Source of the DNA: Sulfuricurvum sp.
Lineage (GTDB): Bacteria > Campylobacterota > Campylobacteria > Campylobacterales > Sulfurimonadaceae
Assembly: GCA_020721585.1 (NCBI GenBank)
Contig: DYMK01000001.1
Location: 124,001-188,000, forward strand
DNA length: 64,000 nt
Direction of reading: 5' to 3'
Shown: piece by piece, positions 28,554 through 37,334 of the stretch
Numbering within the stretch: the stretch's first letter is position 1
Layout: each line of letters starts with the position of its first letter
Program-made: the position numbers and the translations under genes
The notes under the pieces: generated by a model
Database searches by the model: none
The model's input: the letters and a program-made list of their open reading frames with translations, nothing else
Told to the model about the DNA's origin: nothing

Positions 28554-29474
28554 GTGAGACATTTTTTAACGTTAAAAGAGTACACCAAAGAAGAGATCTT
28601 GGAGATTATCGATTTATCTTTGGAGATTAAACAAGCCCAAAAGGCCAAACGACCTCACCCCTATTTGGCGGGACAAACCTTGGCGATGATTTTTGAAAAA
28701 AGTTCTACCCGTACGCGGGTCAGCTTTGAGACAGGGATGTTTCAATTGGGGGGTCATGCGCTGTTTTTATCCAACCGTGACATCCATTTGGGGCGTGGCG
28801 AGGCAGTCAAAGATACCGCACGGGTGATCTCTTCGATGAGCGATATGGTCATGATTCGCACGTACGAGCATACTAAGCTTGAAGAGTTTGCTGCCTATTC
28901 TCACGTCCCTGTTATTAACGGTCTCAGTGATAGTTACCATCCCGTTCAATTATTGGCAGATTATATGACCATGGTGGAGTGTGGTCGCCATGAAAATCCC
29001 ATTGTCGCGTACATCGGAGATGGTAACAATATGACCCATTCGTGGTTGATGTTAGCCGCGAAATTGGGCTTTGAATTGCGCGTTGCCACCCCCGTAGGAT
29101 ACGAATGTGATCCTGTGATTGTTCATGAGGCGTTGGAAATTGCAGCCCAAAGCGGTGCGACCCTTACCTTTACGCATGATCCGCACGTTGCCATCGCAGG
29201 GGCAACGGTGGTGACGACCGATACGTGGATTTCGATGGGTCAGGAAGAGGAAAAAGGACAGCGTTTGGAAGACTTTAAAGGCTACATGGTCGATGAAACC
29301 CTCATGCAATTGGCGCATCCGTATGCGATCTTTTTGCATTGTTTACCGGCGTATCGAGGAATAGAGGTGAGTGAAGGGGTATTAGAAGGGGATCAAAGTG
29401 TGATTTTCCAAGAGGCAGAAAACCGCCTCCATGGACAAAAAGGGCTTATGGTGTGGCTGGATCGACACCGTTAG
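28554..29474 (+). CDS. argF: Ornithine carbamoyltransferase
   Basis: 306 residues, the usual length. The carbamoyl-phosphate motif is '[11 protein letters not shown]', the ornithine loop 'HCLPAYRG', and '[13 protein letters not shown]' is present. GTG start with GGAAGGA 7 nt upstream; the reading frame continues upstream into hemB but that part is not ArgF-like. Lies 46 bp after hemB. Confidence 0.95.
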   Translation: MRHFLTLKEYTKEEILEIIDLSLEIKQAQKAKRPHPYLAGQTLAMIFEKSSTRTRVSFETGMFQLGGHALFLSNRDIHLGRGEAVKDTARVISSMSDMVMIRTYEHTKLEEFAAYSHVPVINGLSDSYHPVQLLADYMTMVECGRHENPIVAYIGDGNNMTHSWLMLAAKLGFELRVATPVGYECDPVIVHEALEIAAQSGATLTFTHDPHVAIAGATVVTTDTWISMGQEEEKGQRLEDFKGYMVDETLMQLAHPYAIFLHCLPAYRGIEVSEGVLEGDQSVIFQEAENRLHGQKGLMVWLDRHR

Positions 29475-29480
29475 GATGTC

Positions 29481-29684
29481 TTAGTTCATTGCTACTTTAA
29501 GGACGAGATCATCTCCCTCTTCGATCACTGAAAAGTTGTGTTTTTTACAAAAAGTTTCATTCATCTCTTCTGCCCAAGCCTGTGCTTCGGTAAGGGCTTC
29601 ATCTTTGTTCTCAAATGCTTTGATTGATGGCATTCCACTTCGTTTGAAACAACCACACTCTTTTTCGATACGTACATTAACCAT
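29481..29684 (-). CDS. Small conserved hypothetical protein
   Basis: 67 residues, 'MVNVRIEKECGCFKRSG' then an acidic, helical 'AFENKDEALTEAQAWAEEMNETFCKKHNFSVIEEGDDLVLKV'. Cys pair CGC and a third Cys suggest metal or redox chemistry, but no family is recognised. Convergent with argF, 6 bp apart. Confidence 0.6.
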   Translation of the reverse strand: MVNVRIEKECGCFKRSGMPSIKAFENKDEALTEAQAWAEEMNETFCKKHNFSVIEEGDDLVLKVAMN

Positions 29685-29830
29685 GACTCAACGCTCCAAA
29701 TAATAATTTTGAAAAGTATAATCGGTAAAGTTTAAAAAAAATAGTCCGAAAACTAAACAATTTTAAATCAAAGAATCCCTTTATTTTTGAGTATTGTAAT
29801 GTTATCAGGAGTAATTATGTTTGTGTAAGC

Positions 29831-29836
29831 TATAAT
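29831..29836 (+). promoter_or_regulatory. Promoter of the DEAD-box helicase leader
   Basis: Perfect TATAAT preceded by T-rich DNA, as in Campylobacterota sigma-70 promoters. It predicts a start near 29843 and an mRNA leader of about 220 nt. The rest of the 380-bp gap upstream (29685-29830) shows nothing I can name. Confidence 0.55.
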
Positions 29837-29852
29837 TCGCTCGAAATTTTTG

Positions 29853-29899
29853 GGTGCCTTCGTAAAGCTTTAAATAATCTAAAACTTTACTAAGGTACC
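29853..29899 (+). promoter_or_regulatory. Long hairpin in the helicase 5' leader
   Basis: The 15-nt arm at 29853-29867 (GGTGCCTTCGTAAAG) pairs with 29885-29899 (CTTTACTAAGGTACC) with one G-T wobble and one mismatch; the loop is 17 nt and A/T-rich. It begins about 10 nt after the predicted transcription start and has no T run, so it looks like a structured leader rather than a terminator. Confidence 0.6.
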
Positions 29900-29983
29900 T
29901 TCCATGGTAAGAGAATAACTCTCTGAAAATTTGTCGTCCAAGAGGACACACACTTCAACGTCATCGTCATACAGCATAGCAAC

Positions 29984-30070
29984 ATGGGCTTTTTAGGAAA
30001 TATTTTCATTCGTGAAAAACGGATTCCTTTTTTGGTTGGCGCGACGTACACACACAAAGGTATAGAATGA
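29984..30070 (+). CDS. Candidate 28-residue leader peptide
   Basis: Reads MGFLGNIFIREKRIPFLVGA and eight more residues, then TGA. That stop overlaps the helicase ATG by 4 nt (ATGA), the same coupling seen between real genes here. No clear ribosome site precedes it, so it may be chance; the exact overlap is the main argument. Confidence 0.35.
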   Translation: MGFLGNIFIREKRIPFLVGATYTHKGIE

Positions 30071-31692
30071 ACAACGTAGAAACAGAATTAGAAGTGGTCG
30101 ATCAAAATCTTCCAACCTTTGCCGCTTTTGGGCTTCGTAAAGAGATTATGCAAAGTATTGATTATGCGGGCTTTAAAGTTCCAAGCCCGATCCAAGCGAT
30201 GGTTATCCCTGTTATTATGGAAGGTCGTGACGTTGTGGGTCAAGCCCAAACGGGTACGGGTAAAACCGCTGCTTTTGGACTTCCTGCATTGAATAAAATG
30301 CACCTCAAAGGGGGGATTGAGATCCTTATCATCACCCCAACCCGTGAACTTGCTAATCAAGTCAGTGATGAAATTTTCAAATACGGTAAACATTTGGGTG
30401 CGCGAACGGTCACGATTTATGGGGGAAGTTCGTACAATCGTCAATTGGATCTGATTGACCGTGGTGCGCAAGTCATTATCGCGACTCCGGGACGATTGCT
30501 TGATATGCTCAGTCGTGATATGCTCAAAGGATTCTCCCCTTCAATGGTTATCTTGGATGAAGCCGATGAGATGTTGGATATGGGCTTTTTGGACGATATT
30601 AACGAAATTTTCACCTATCTTCCCACCGAACGTCAAACCTTGTTGTTCTCAGCAACCATGCCACAACCGATTAAAAATCTTGCTGAGCGTATTTTGGTGA
30701 ACCCATTTTTTGCCTCTATTACCAAATCAGAGACCACCAATATCGATATTGCCCAACAATATTATGTGATCGAAGAATCAGAGCGTGATGATGCAATTAT
30801 CCGTTTGATGGATGCGGAAGATGCGAAAAAAACGGTGGTATTTTGTCGTACCAAAAAAGAGGTTGATCGTCTCTCCAATGTCCTCTCCGCCGCAGGCTAT
30901 TCGGCAAAAGGGCTTCATGGTGATATGGAGCAACGTCAACGGGAGAGCGTTATCAAAGGGGTTAAATCCGATGCGTTTGATGTATTGATCGCAACCGACG
31001 TAGCCGCGCGCGGATTGCACATCGATGGCATTACCCACGTATTTAACTACCATATCCCGTTTGATTCTGAAAGTTACGTTCACCGTATCGGTCGTACCGG
31101 ACGTGCGGGTAAAAAAGGGGTAGCTATTACCCTTGTGACCCCTTTGGAATTCAAAGAGCTTCAACGTATCCGTGCGAAAGTAGGGACCAAAATGGAGCAT
31201 GCGTATATCCCCAGTAAAATTGATGTTAAAAATTCTCAAGTCAATCGTCTTTTGGCAGAAATTGAAAAACAACATATTTATGATGAAGCGCATAAAATTT
31301 TGGATGCCCTCAAAGAAGATTTCGACCAAGAGCAAATTGCGTATAAATTGATTTCGGTTTTGATGGAGCGTAACACCGTTGCAGGCCCTAACCAAATTGG
31401 GATTGCCGCAGAGCGTTTGGATAAAATCTTGAGTAATCTTGAGAGTCGTGGGGGAAGTTCCAATGGTCGTCGCCCAAGTGGTGGTGGATACCGTGGTAAC
31501 AATAACCGTGGCGGAAGCGGTGGCGGATACCGTGGTAACAATGACCGTAATGCTGCTGGTGGTGAGCGTAGTGGTGGTGGTTACCGTGGTAATAACGACC
31601 GTAATGCCTCAGGTGCTGGATCATCTGATCGTGGAGAACGTTCTCGTAGCTTTAGCGGTGGAAATCGATCCGATAGTCGACCACGTAGCTAA
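30067..31692 (+). CDS. DEAD-box ATP-dependent RNA helicase with Gly/Arg-rich tail
   Basis: 541 residues. Q motif at the N-terminus, motif I 'AQTGTGKTAAFG', 'PTRELANQ', 'TPGRLLD', 'LDEADEMLDMGF', 'SATMP', then the second RecA domain with 'DVAARGLHI' and 'HRIGRTGRAG'. The C-terminal ~80 residues are low-complexity with repeated GGGYRGNN(D/N)R units, an RNA-binding RGG-like tail. It resembles the CsdA/DeaD and RhlE groups that remodel RNA in ribosome assembly and cold. RBS AAAGG precedes the ATG. Confidence 0.93.
   Translation: MNNVETELEVVDQNLPTFAAFGLRKEIMQSIDYAGFKVPSPIQAMVIPVIMEGRDVVGQAQTGTGKTAAFGLPALNKMHLKGGIEILIITPTRELANQVSDEIFKYGKHLGARTVTIYGGSSYNRQLDLIDRGAQVIIATPGRLLDMLSRDMLKGFSPSMVILDEADEMLDMGFLDDINEIFTYLPTERQTLLFSATMPQPIKNLAERILVNPFFASITKSETTNIDIAQQYYVIEESERDDAIIRLMDAEDAKKTVVFCRTKKEVDRLSNVLSAAGYSAKGLHGDMEQRQRESVIKGVKSDAFDVLIATDVAARGLHIDGITHVFNYHIPFDSESYVHRIGRTGRAGKKGVAITLVTPLEFKELQRIRAKVGTKMEHAYIPSKIDVKNSQVNRLLAEIEKQHIYDEAHKILDALKEDFDQEQIAYKLISVLMERNTVAGPNQIGIAAERLDKILSNLESRGGSSNGRRPSGGGYRGNNNRGGSGGGYRGNNDRNAAGGERSGGGYRGNNDRNASGAGSSDRGERSRSFSGGNRSDSRPRS
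31480..31617 (+). repeat. Tandem repeats coding GGGYRGNN units
   Basis: Three imperfect direct repeats of about 45-60 bp inside the helicase gene share TACCGTGGTAA(C/T)AA(T/C). They encode the Gly-Gly-Gly-Tyr-Arg-Gly-Asn-Asn tail units and probably vary in number between strains by slippage. Confidence 0.8.
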
Positions 31693-31701
31693 TGATGTAA
31701 T

Positions 31702-31727
31702 CCACCTATCCAAAAAAAGGTAGGTGG
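31702..31727. terminator. Hairpin after the helicase gene
   Basis: CCACCTA / TAGGTGG stem around an A-rich loop, 10 bp past the stop codon. It has no strong T run after it; it could serve both the helicase and the convergent exonuclease operon. Confidence 0.45.
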
Positions 31728-31763
31728 GTTAAAGGTCGTACGCTTACCCTTTTACGGGGATCG

Positions 31764-32348
31764 TTAGAACTTCTGCAGAGGAATAAAACGCTCATTATAC
31801 TTTTTCATATTGATAAATACTCTCCCCTGCATCCGTGCATCGTCAATGGCTCTATGGGTTAGGGTCAAGTTATCAAACCATTCATGGGGATAGTGTTCTT
31901 TGCCACTGTCGGAGTAGCTTTTTTTGAAAAGTGCCATTGCGTAGCTTCGGATATCGATTCCATTGTGACCCAAGGGGGATTGCCCTTTGAAGCGGTGTAA
32001 ATACCAACTCACCCACATAAAATCAAATGCTACGGGATAGGCAACAAAAACAAGTTTTCCACGGGTCTGTAATGCCATCAACCAGTCACAATAATACTCT
32101 ATGGCAAGGTCAGGTTTAACGCACACTTTGCGGGTTTGGTCATAGGCTTCACGGTGAGCATTCCACCATTTCATCGTTGTTTCATCCGCACACGAGCCTT
32201 CCAATTCATGAAGATTAATCTCAAACGAATCGATCTCATTGCCCGCTTCATCGAAAGCGACACTGGCTAAACTCAACATCGCATGAATACCGGGAATCGC
32301 CCCATTGGTTTCGACATCGGTGCTGATGTAAATCTCTTCTCGTCTCAT
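31764..32348 (-). CDS. DEDDh 3'-5' exonuclease (DnaQ-like)
   Basis: 194 residues. Exo I 'STDVETNGAIPG' (DxE), Exo II in 'YPVAFDFMWVSWYLHRF' and Exo III 'LTHRAIDDARMQG' (HxxxxD) give the full DEDDh set. It is a stand-alone exonuclease of the oligoribonuclease/RNase T type; the substrate is not predictable from sequence. It overlaps the YiiX-like gene by ATGA. Confidence 0.85.
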   Translation of the reverse strand: MRREEIYISTDVETNGAIPGIHAMLSLASVAFDEAGNEIDSFEINLHELEGSCADETTMKWWNAHREAYDQTRKVCVKPDLAIEYYCDWLMALQTRGKLVFVAYPVAFDFMWVSWYLHRFKGQSPLGHNGIDIRSYAMALFKKSYSDSGKEHYPHEWFDNLTLTHRAIDDARMQGRVFINMKKYNERFIPLQKF

Positions 32349-32974
32349 TGGTTCAGATTGGGGTATCCCACATTGAGGATCAATTCCAACTCTGGGGCTT
32401 TGGATAAATCTACAGGGGTAATCATCACCCGATCTAAGGGTAAACTCCCCCCATCGAGCTTACGGATGGTCGATTCATACGGTTTCCAGTTCAGCTGACC
32501 CAAGGTTTTTAATTCCCCTAATTCCCGCCCTGAGGCATTTTTAAACGCTTTATAGGGCAATTCTGAACAGTATATATGCGTATCATCCATGGCGTAGCGG
32601 TAGTCATAAGGACGACCATGATATTTTTGTATTTCAGTCATAAATCGAGGAATAAACCCCCGATATTCAGGGCGTAAACGGTACACCGCGAAATGATCCC
32701 ATCGGCTTTTGGCAATGTATCGCCAAAGGGGAGTCTCTTCTACGCCATTCATCGCCTCCACAACGACCCAACTACCATCGTTTTTTTGTTTCACAACTCC
32801 TACATGGGAAAATTCGGAGTTGGTTGCCCCCTCAATGGCGCGTACTAATTCTGCTGGGACTAATGATTCAAAGATAAAATCCCCCACCTGCGGTTTATAA
32901 CGAATCGACCAATAAAGGGGGATACAAAATATATCAATAATAACGTAGACAAAAATAAGGAGTATCCCATACAT
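32345..32974 (-). CDS. YiiX/YebB-like permuted papain-fold hydrolase
   Basis: About 209 residues: one N-terminal TM helix, then 'QVGDFIFESL', His in 'SEFSHVGVVKQK', and Cys in 'IYCSELPYKAFKNASG'. This order of His before Cys is the circularly permuted NlpC/P60-papain (DUF830, YiiX) arrangement, predicted to hydrolyse amide or ester bonds in the envelope. The start at 32974 is chosen because longer readings run into der; no strong RBS is seen there, so the start is uncertain. Confidence 0.7.
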   Translation of the reverse strand: MYGILLIFVYVIIDIFCIPLYWSIRYKPQVGDFIFESLVPAELVRAIEGATNSEFSHVGVVKQKNDGSWVVVEAMNGVEETPLWRYIAKSRWDHFAVYRLRPEYRGFIPRFMTEIQKYHGRPYDYRYAMDDTHIYCSELPYKAFKNASGRELGELKTLGQLNWKPYESTIRKLDGGSLPLDRVMITPVDLSKAPELELILNVGYPNLNQ

Positions 32975-33049
32975 CCGTATTTTTGCCCATTTGGTTGTGG
33001 GGAAGAGAGGTAGTGTAAAGATTGAATCATCCTTTCGTGTCAATTCAGG

Positions 33050-33082
33050 AGATAGATTCCCGATTACATCGGGAATGAGGGA
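33050..33082 (-). repeat. Half copy of the double-hairpin element
   Basis: On the minus strand TCATTCCCGATGTAATCGGG and AATCTA(T)CT follow the first half of the element at 43730. The stem ATTCCCGAT/ATCGGGAAT (33056-33076) is perfect over 9 bp. It lies 4 bp after the der stop. Confidence 0.7.
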
Positions 33083-33086
33083 AAAA

Positions 33087-34622
33087 TTACCACATCGCTC
33101 GTGTTTTGTGGGTTTGTGGTTTTTTGCTGGCACTTTTGGCTTTGGCTTTGAACAGTACCGGTGTCCCTTCAAAATCAAACTGCGCACGCATTTGATTGGT
33201 CAAATAACGACGATAACTAAAATGCAACCCTTGGGGTTTGTTCATAATCAACGCGATACGCGGAGGACGAATGTCATATTGGGTCGCGAAATAAAGACGG
33301 ATGTTCATGCCGTTGATACTGGGAAGAATATGTTTACGCATCGCCGCTTGGATCACTTCATTGAGCTTACTGGTTGAGATGCGTTGGGAATAATTTTCAT
33401 TGATTTTGAGCAGCATCTCGAAAATCTTATGTACCCGCTGTTTGCTTTGAGCTGAGATGGTGATGATGGGAGCATAACTCAAAAATTTAAAACGGTCCCG
33501 AACCTCTTCGATGATTTTGTCATAATCCTCTTTGGGGGCCATATCCCATTTGTTGAGGACGATTAAACACGCAAGACGGTTTTTATCAACAAAGCCTGCA
33601 ATTTTTTCATCCAAATCCATAAAGGGTTGAGACGCATCCAATACCAAAAGGGCGATGTCCGCATTTTCCAACATCTCTTCGGTGCGCATCAGGGCGTATT
33701 TTTCAATCCCTAAAATTTTTCCCCGTTTACGAATTCCTGCGGTATCGATAAAGGTAATTTCTTTGTCTTGGTACTCAATGGTCTCATCGATGGGATCGAT
33801 GGTCGTCCCTGCTACAGAACTGACCACCGAACGCTCTTCCCCCAATAATGCGTTCAGCAAAGAGCTTTTCCCTACATTGACACGACCGATGATGGCCACT
33901 TTCATTTTATCTGAATCAGTAGGCTCATACTCTTTGACCAGCCCTTTAAACGCCTCTTCCATTTCAGCTAGATCACCCTCTAGCTCCCCATCATCGTCGT
34001 CATCGTCCATATCATCATCAGACTCTTCATCATCAGACTCTTCATCATCATACGATTCAACAAACGACTCAAAACCATCCATTTGGTCATCTTCGTCTAG
34101 CTCACCTTCTTCGGGTTCAGGAGAGACGATGGCTGATTCAGGCAAAACCGAAGCAACCCAATTGAGCAATGGCAAAATTGAGCGGTTATGGGCAACGGAG
34201 ATACCAAAGATAGTATTGGTACCAAACTCAAAATATTCCCACAATTTCTCTTGCATCTTGTCATTGTCAATTTTATTGACCACCAAAGCAATTGATTTTC
34301 CCATTGCTTCAAGCTCATAAAAAAGTTTTTTATCATCCTCTTCAGGGAGACTTTTTCCATCTACCATAAAGAGGATAATATCGGCTTTATGTGCTGCTTC
34401 AAGCGATTTTTCTTTGATCCGATCAAAGAGTTCACACCCCTCATCCAATCCTCCTGTATCGAGGATTTCAACTTGTTTATCGACGATAATCGCAACCCGT
34501 TTTTTGACATCACGGGTAGTTCCCGCTTGTTCCGAAGTAATCGCGTCACGTTGTTTGAGTAATCGGTTAAACAGGGAGCTTTTGCCCACGTTTGGTTTAC
34601 CGATAATGGCTAATTTTTGCAT
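33087..34622 (-). CDS. der: GTPase Der (EngA), ribosome biogenesis
   Basis: 511 residues with two G domains: P-loops 'GKPNVGKSS' (8-16) and 'GRVNVGKSS' (246-254), 'DTGG' and 'DTAG' G3 boxes, 'NKID' and 'NKWD' G4 boxes, and a C-terminal KH-like domain. Needed for 50S subunit maturation. Between the G domains (about 170-222) sits a strongly acidic linker with runs of Asp and Glu, coded by near-repeats of TCATCATCAGACTCT. The start is ATG 34622. Confidence 0.95.
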   Translation of the reverse strand: MQKLAIIGKPNVGKSSLFNRLLKQRDAITSEQAGTTRDVKKRVAIIVDKQVEILDTGGLDEGCELFDRIKEKSLEAAHKADIILFMVDGKSLPEEDDKKLFYELEAMGKSIALVVNKIDNDKMQEKLWEYFEFGTNTIFGISVAHNRSILPLLNWVASVLPESAIVSPEPEEGELDEDDQMDGFESFVESYDDEESDDEESDDDMDDDDDDGELEGDLAEMEEAFKGLVKEYEPTDSDKMKVAIIGRVNVGKSSLLNALLGEERSVVSSVAGTTIDPIDETIEYQDKEITFIDTAGIRKRGKILGIEKYALMRTEEMLENADIALLVLDASQPFMDLDEKIAGFVDKNRLACLIVLNKWDMAPKEDYDKIIEEVRDRFKFLSYAPIITISAQSKQRVHKIFEMLLKINENYSQRISTSKLNEVIQAAMRKHILPSINGMNIRLYFATQYDIRPPRIALIMNKPQGLHFSYRRYLTNQMRAQFDFEGTPVLFKAKAKSASKKPQTHKTRAMW

Positions 34623-34647
34623 TAATTGCCCTTTAAAATAAGTTTTT

Positions 34648-34653
34648 TATTAT
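34648..34653 (+). promoter_or_regulatory. -10 box TATTAT before the phosphoribosyltransferase gene
   Basis: Predicts transcription start at about 34660, in the 62-bp gap divergent from der. If the ATG at 34661 were used the message would be leaderless; if the ATG at 34685 is used the leader is about 25 nt. Confidence 0.4.
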
Positions 34654-34684
34654 AGCAAAAATGGACTTAGGGTATGATTGCATC

Positions 34685-35140
34685 ATGATGTACTATAACT
34701 ATAACCAATTTAACCATGACGTCCCCAAGCTTGGGATTTTGTGTGAATCGTTTGAAGCCGACACGATCATCGCCGTTGCCCGTGGAGGGATGATGTTAGC
34801 CCATGCGTTGAGTATGTATTTGGATATACGCAGTCTCCACAGTATCCGATGTGAAAGCTACGATGGAACCTCTCAACGTTCATCCCTTACGTTTTGGGGA
34901 GAACTGACCTTTCCCCTTGCCAAAAAGATATTGATTGTGGATGATATTGTTGATAGTGGCAAAACCTTACACACACTACTCCCAGTGTTACACACCCATA
35001 ACCCCACCGTTGTTTTCAAAACCGCTTCCCTCTTTTGCAAGTCAAGCGCGATGATCCAACCTGACTTCTCCTTACACGAAGCTCATGATTGGATTGATTT
35101 TTTTTGGGAAAGAGATTTCTTAAAAAGCAATTTGCTATAA
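34685..35140 (+). CDS. Purine phosphoribosyltransferase (Gpt-like)
   Basis: 151 residues. The PRPP-binding loop '[23 protein letters not shown]' and '[16 protein letters not shown]' identify a type I phosphoribosyltransferase; size and 'HDWIDFFWE' C-terminus resemble xanthine-guanine PRTs for purine salvage. In-frame ATGs exist at 34661, 34685 and 34688; I prefer 34685, with TTAGGG upstream, but spacing is long. Confidence 0.8.
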   Translation: MMYYNYNQFNHDVPKLGILCESFEADTIIAVARGGMMLAHALSMYLDIRSLHSIRCESYDGTSQRSSLTFWGELTFPLAKKILIVDDIVDSGKTLHTLLPVLHTHNPTVVFKTASLFCKSSAMIQPDFSLHEAHDWIDFFWERDFLKSNLL

Positions 35141-35141
35141 T
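35136..35141 (+). promoter_or_regulatory. Extended -10 TGCTATAAT for metK
   Basis: TATAAT with TGn before it overlaps the stop codon of the preceding gene and lies 49 bp before metK. AAGGA sits 7 nt before the metK ATG. Confidence 0.5.
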
Positions 35142-35189
35142 CCGATTAACCACAATTTTCTTCCTATTTTATCCCTTTTAAGGATTTTT

Positions 35190-36347
35190 ATGCCAAAAGA
35201 ATACATTTTCACCTCTGAATCGGTCACCGAAGGTCACCCCGATAAAATGGCGGATCAGATCAGCGATGCCATTTTAGACTACATTATCGAGCATGATCCT
35301 CAAGCACGTGTTGCGTGTGAGACCTTGGTCTCGAATGGTTTTTGTGTTATTGCGGGCGAGTTAAAAACACACGCTTACGCCCCTATGCAAGAGATTGCCC
35401 GTCAAGTGGTGCGCGAAATTGGGTATACCGATGCCACCTACGGATTTGATTACCGCTCCTGCGCTGTCCTCAATGGAATCGGAGAACAATCGCCCGATAT
35501 TAACCAAGGGGTTGATCAAGCCGATGGTGAAATCGGTGCGGGGGATCAAGGGTTGATGTTTGGGTACGCGTGCCGTGAAACTGATGTCCTTATGCCTTTG
35601 CCGATCTATCTTTCCCATCGCTTGGCGGAGCGTTTAGCCCAAGTACGTAAAGAAGGAATTATTCCCTATTTACGTCCCGATGGAAAAACCCAAGTGAGTA
35701 TCCGTTATGTGGATGACAAACCCGTTTCGGTCGAGACGGTCGTTGTCTCTACGCAACACGCCCCTGAGGTGGATCAAGCCAAATTGCACGAAGATGTGAT
35801 CAAAGAGGTGATCGAATACGTCATCCCTCACGAACTTATGAGTCCCACGATTGTGTATCATATTAATCCTACAGGCAAATTTGTGATCGGTGGACCCCAA
35901 GGGGATGCGGGATTAACCGGACGTAAAATCATTGTCGATACCTACGGCGGAGCGTGTCCTCACGGTGGCGGTGCCTTTAGTGGGAAAGATCCTACCAAGG
36001 TGGATCGTTCGGCTGCGTACGCCGCCCGTTATGTTGCCAAAAATTTGGTCGCATCCGGTGCGTGTGAGCGAGCTACCATCCAAGTTTCGTATGCTATTGG
36101 AGTGGTTCAACCGATCTCTATTATGGTAAATTCCCATGGAACCGCCATCGTCTCTGAAGAAAAACTCGAAGCGTGCGTCAAAGCATTGTTCAATCTCACC
36201 CCCAAAGGGATTATTGAATCACTTGATTTGTTACGCCCTATTTATCGTAAAACTGCTGCTTATGGTCACTTTGGACGGGAACTTCCTGAATTTACGTGGG
36301 AAAAAACCGATAAAGTGGAAGCGATTCAAGCCTACTTAGGGATTTGA
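35190..36347 (+). CDS. metK: S-adenosylmethionine synthase
   Basis: 385 residues. '[23 protein letters not shown]', '[12 protein letters not shown]' and '[22 protein letters not shown]' are the three MetK signatures covering ATP, metal and phosphate sites. No riboswitch is seen upstream. Confidence 0.98.
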   Translation: MPKEYIFTSESVTEGHPDKMADQISDAILDYIIEHDPQARVACETLVSNGFCVIAGELKTHAYAPMQEIARQVVREIGYTDATYGFDYRSCAVLNGIGEQSPDINQGVDQADGEIGAGDQGLMFGYACRETDVLMPLPIYLSHRLAERLAQVRKEGIIPYLRPDGKTQVSIRYVDDKPVSVETVVVSTQHAPEVDQAKLHEDVIKEVIEYVIPHELMSPTIVYHINPTGKFVIGGPQGDAGLTGRKIIVDTYGGACPHGGGAFSGKDPTKVDRSAAYAARYVAKNLVASGACERATIQVSYAIGVVQPISIMVNSHGTAIVSEEKLEACVKALFNLTPKGIIESLDLLRPIYRKTAAYGHFGRELPEFTWEKTDKVEAIQAYLGI

Positions 36348-36363
36348 TTTGCCCGATAATGCA

Positions 36364-36383
36364 ATTTCCTTTCCTAAGGAAAT
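36364..36383. terminator. Hairpin after metK
   Basis: Perfect ATTTCCTT-TCCT-AAGGAAAT stem-loop 16 bp past the metK stop. Without a T run, so probably a 3' stabiliser or weak terminator. Confidence 0.45.
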
Positions 36384-36505
36384 GGGCGTCATCGTTGCTT
36401 TAGTAACATATCCCCTCAAAAATCCCCATAATCCCTAAACTTTTTAGCTACCTTTAACATTTTTTTGTTTATAGTTGTCCATATTTATAATTAGAGGAGA
36501 CCCCG

Positions 36506-36790
36506 ATGTCGGTATATATTAATGATACGTGTATTAACTGTGGTGCGTGTATTGATGAATGTCCAGTAGAAGCAATTGTTGATGAGGATGATAACCCAAC
36601 GGGTGAAGAGGTCTATTACGTTTATGGCGACAAATGTGTTGAATGTGTAGGGCATCACGATGTTCCAGCGTGTGCAACAGCGTGTCCAACTGAAGGTTGT
36701 ATTACATGGGATGAAATTGGCGAAAGCCCTGCTCACCGTGATGACATTACCGCTGAAATGCGTTCAAACAAAGCCAATATTGTTGACTAA
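36506..36790 (+). CDS. 2[4Fe-4S] ferredoxin
   Basis: 94 residues. The first cluster motif is 'CINCGACIDECP' and the second 'CVECVGHHDVPACATACP', with the enlarged second loop and C-terminal helix of the Allochromatium-type ferredoxins. It is a low-potential electron carrier. Own leader with GAGGAGA before the ATG, and a strong terminator after it, so a single-gene transcript. Confidence 0.93.
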   Translation: MSVYINDTCINCGACIDECPVEAIVDEDDNPTGEEVYYVYGDKCVECVGHHDVPACATACPTEGCITWDEIGESPAHRDDITAEMRSNKANIVD

Positions 36791-36802
36791 ATCGTAGCTA
36801 CT

Positions 36803-36834
36803 TTAGGATCAAAAGTTACTTTTTTTGATCCTAA
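36803..36834 (+). terminator. Rho-independent terminator after ferredoxin
   Basis: 12-bp stem TTAGGATCAAAA / TTTTGATCCTAA with an 8-nt loop, followed by CTCTTTTTTCTCTTTT. The clearest terminator in the window. Confidence 0.9.
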
Positions 36835-36920
36835 CTCTTTTTTCTCTTTTCTTAATGTTATTCAAATTATTTTTTTGCTAAAATTCTACTCTATTTTTTA
36901 CACACAAAACAGGAGTATTG

Positions 36921-37334
36921 ATGCAACAAACATTATCAATTATCAAGCCTGATGCCGTAGCCAAAGGTGTCATTGGAAAAATTTTGGATCGCTTTGAAAC
37001 AAATGGTCTTAGAATTGCTGCTACTAAAAAAGTTCAGCTTAGTCGTCAAGACGCAGAAGCGTTTTATGCCGTACACGCTAATCGCCCTTTTTTCAACGAT
37101 CTTGTTGATTTTATGATTAGTGGACCCGTTGTTATCTCTGTTTTGGAAGGAGAAAATGCTGTTCTCAAAAACCGTGAGTTGATGGGTGCAACCAATCCAA
37201 AAGAGGCAGAAGCGGGAACTATTCGTGCAGATTTCGCTGAAAATATTGATGCTAATGCGGTTCATGGAAGTGATTCTGTTGAGAATGCAGCTATTGAAAT
37301 TGCATTTTTCTTTTCAGGTCGCGAGATTTCATAA
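36921..37334 (+). CDS. ndk: Nucleoside diphosphate kinase
   Basis: 137 residues. '[17 protein letters not shown]' N-terminus and the phosphorylated His in '[20 protein letters not shown]'. The start is ATG 36921 with AGGAG upstream (the reading from TTG 36918 is not needed). Heads ndk-yceD-rpmF-plsX-fabH. Confidence 0.97.
   Translation: MQQTLSIIKPDAVAKGVIGKILDRFETNGLRIAATKKVQLSRQDAEAFYAVHANRPFFNDLVDFMISGPVVISVLEGENAVLKNRELMGATNPKEAEAGTIRADFAENIDANAVHGSDSVENAAIEIAFFFSGREIS

Noticed and set aside
30778-31395. 205-codon minus-strand frame over the DEAD-box helicase
   Set aside because: Antisense shadow of conserved helicase motifs.
33655-34320. Ser-rich 221-codon plus-strand frame over der
   Set aside because: The Ser runs are the reverse complement of the Asp/Glu codons of the acidic linker.
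34661-35189. Possible SAM riboswitch upstream of metK
   Set aside because: The gap is about 50 bp, holds a promoter and RBS, and has no room for a known SAM aptamer.
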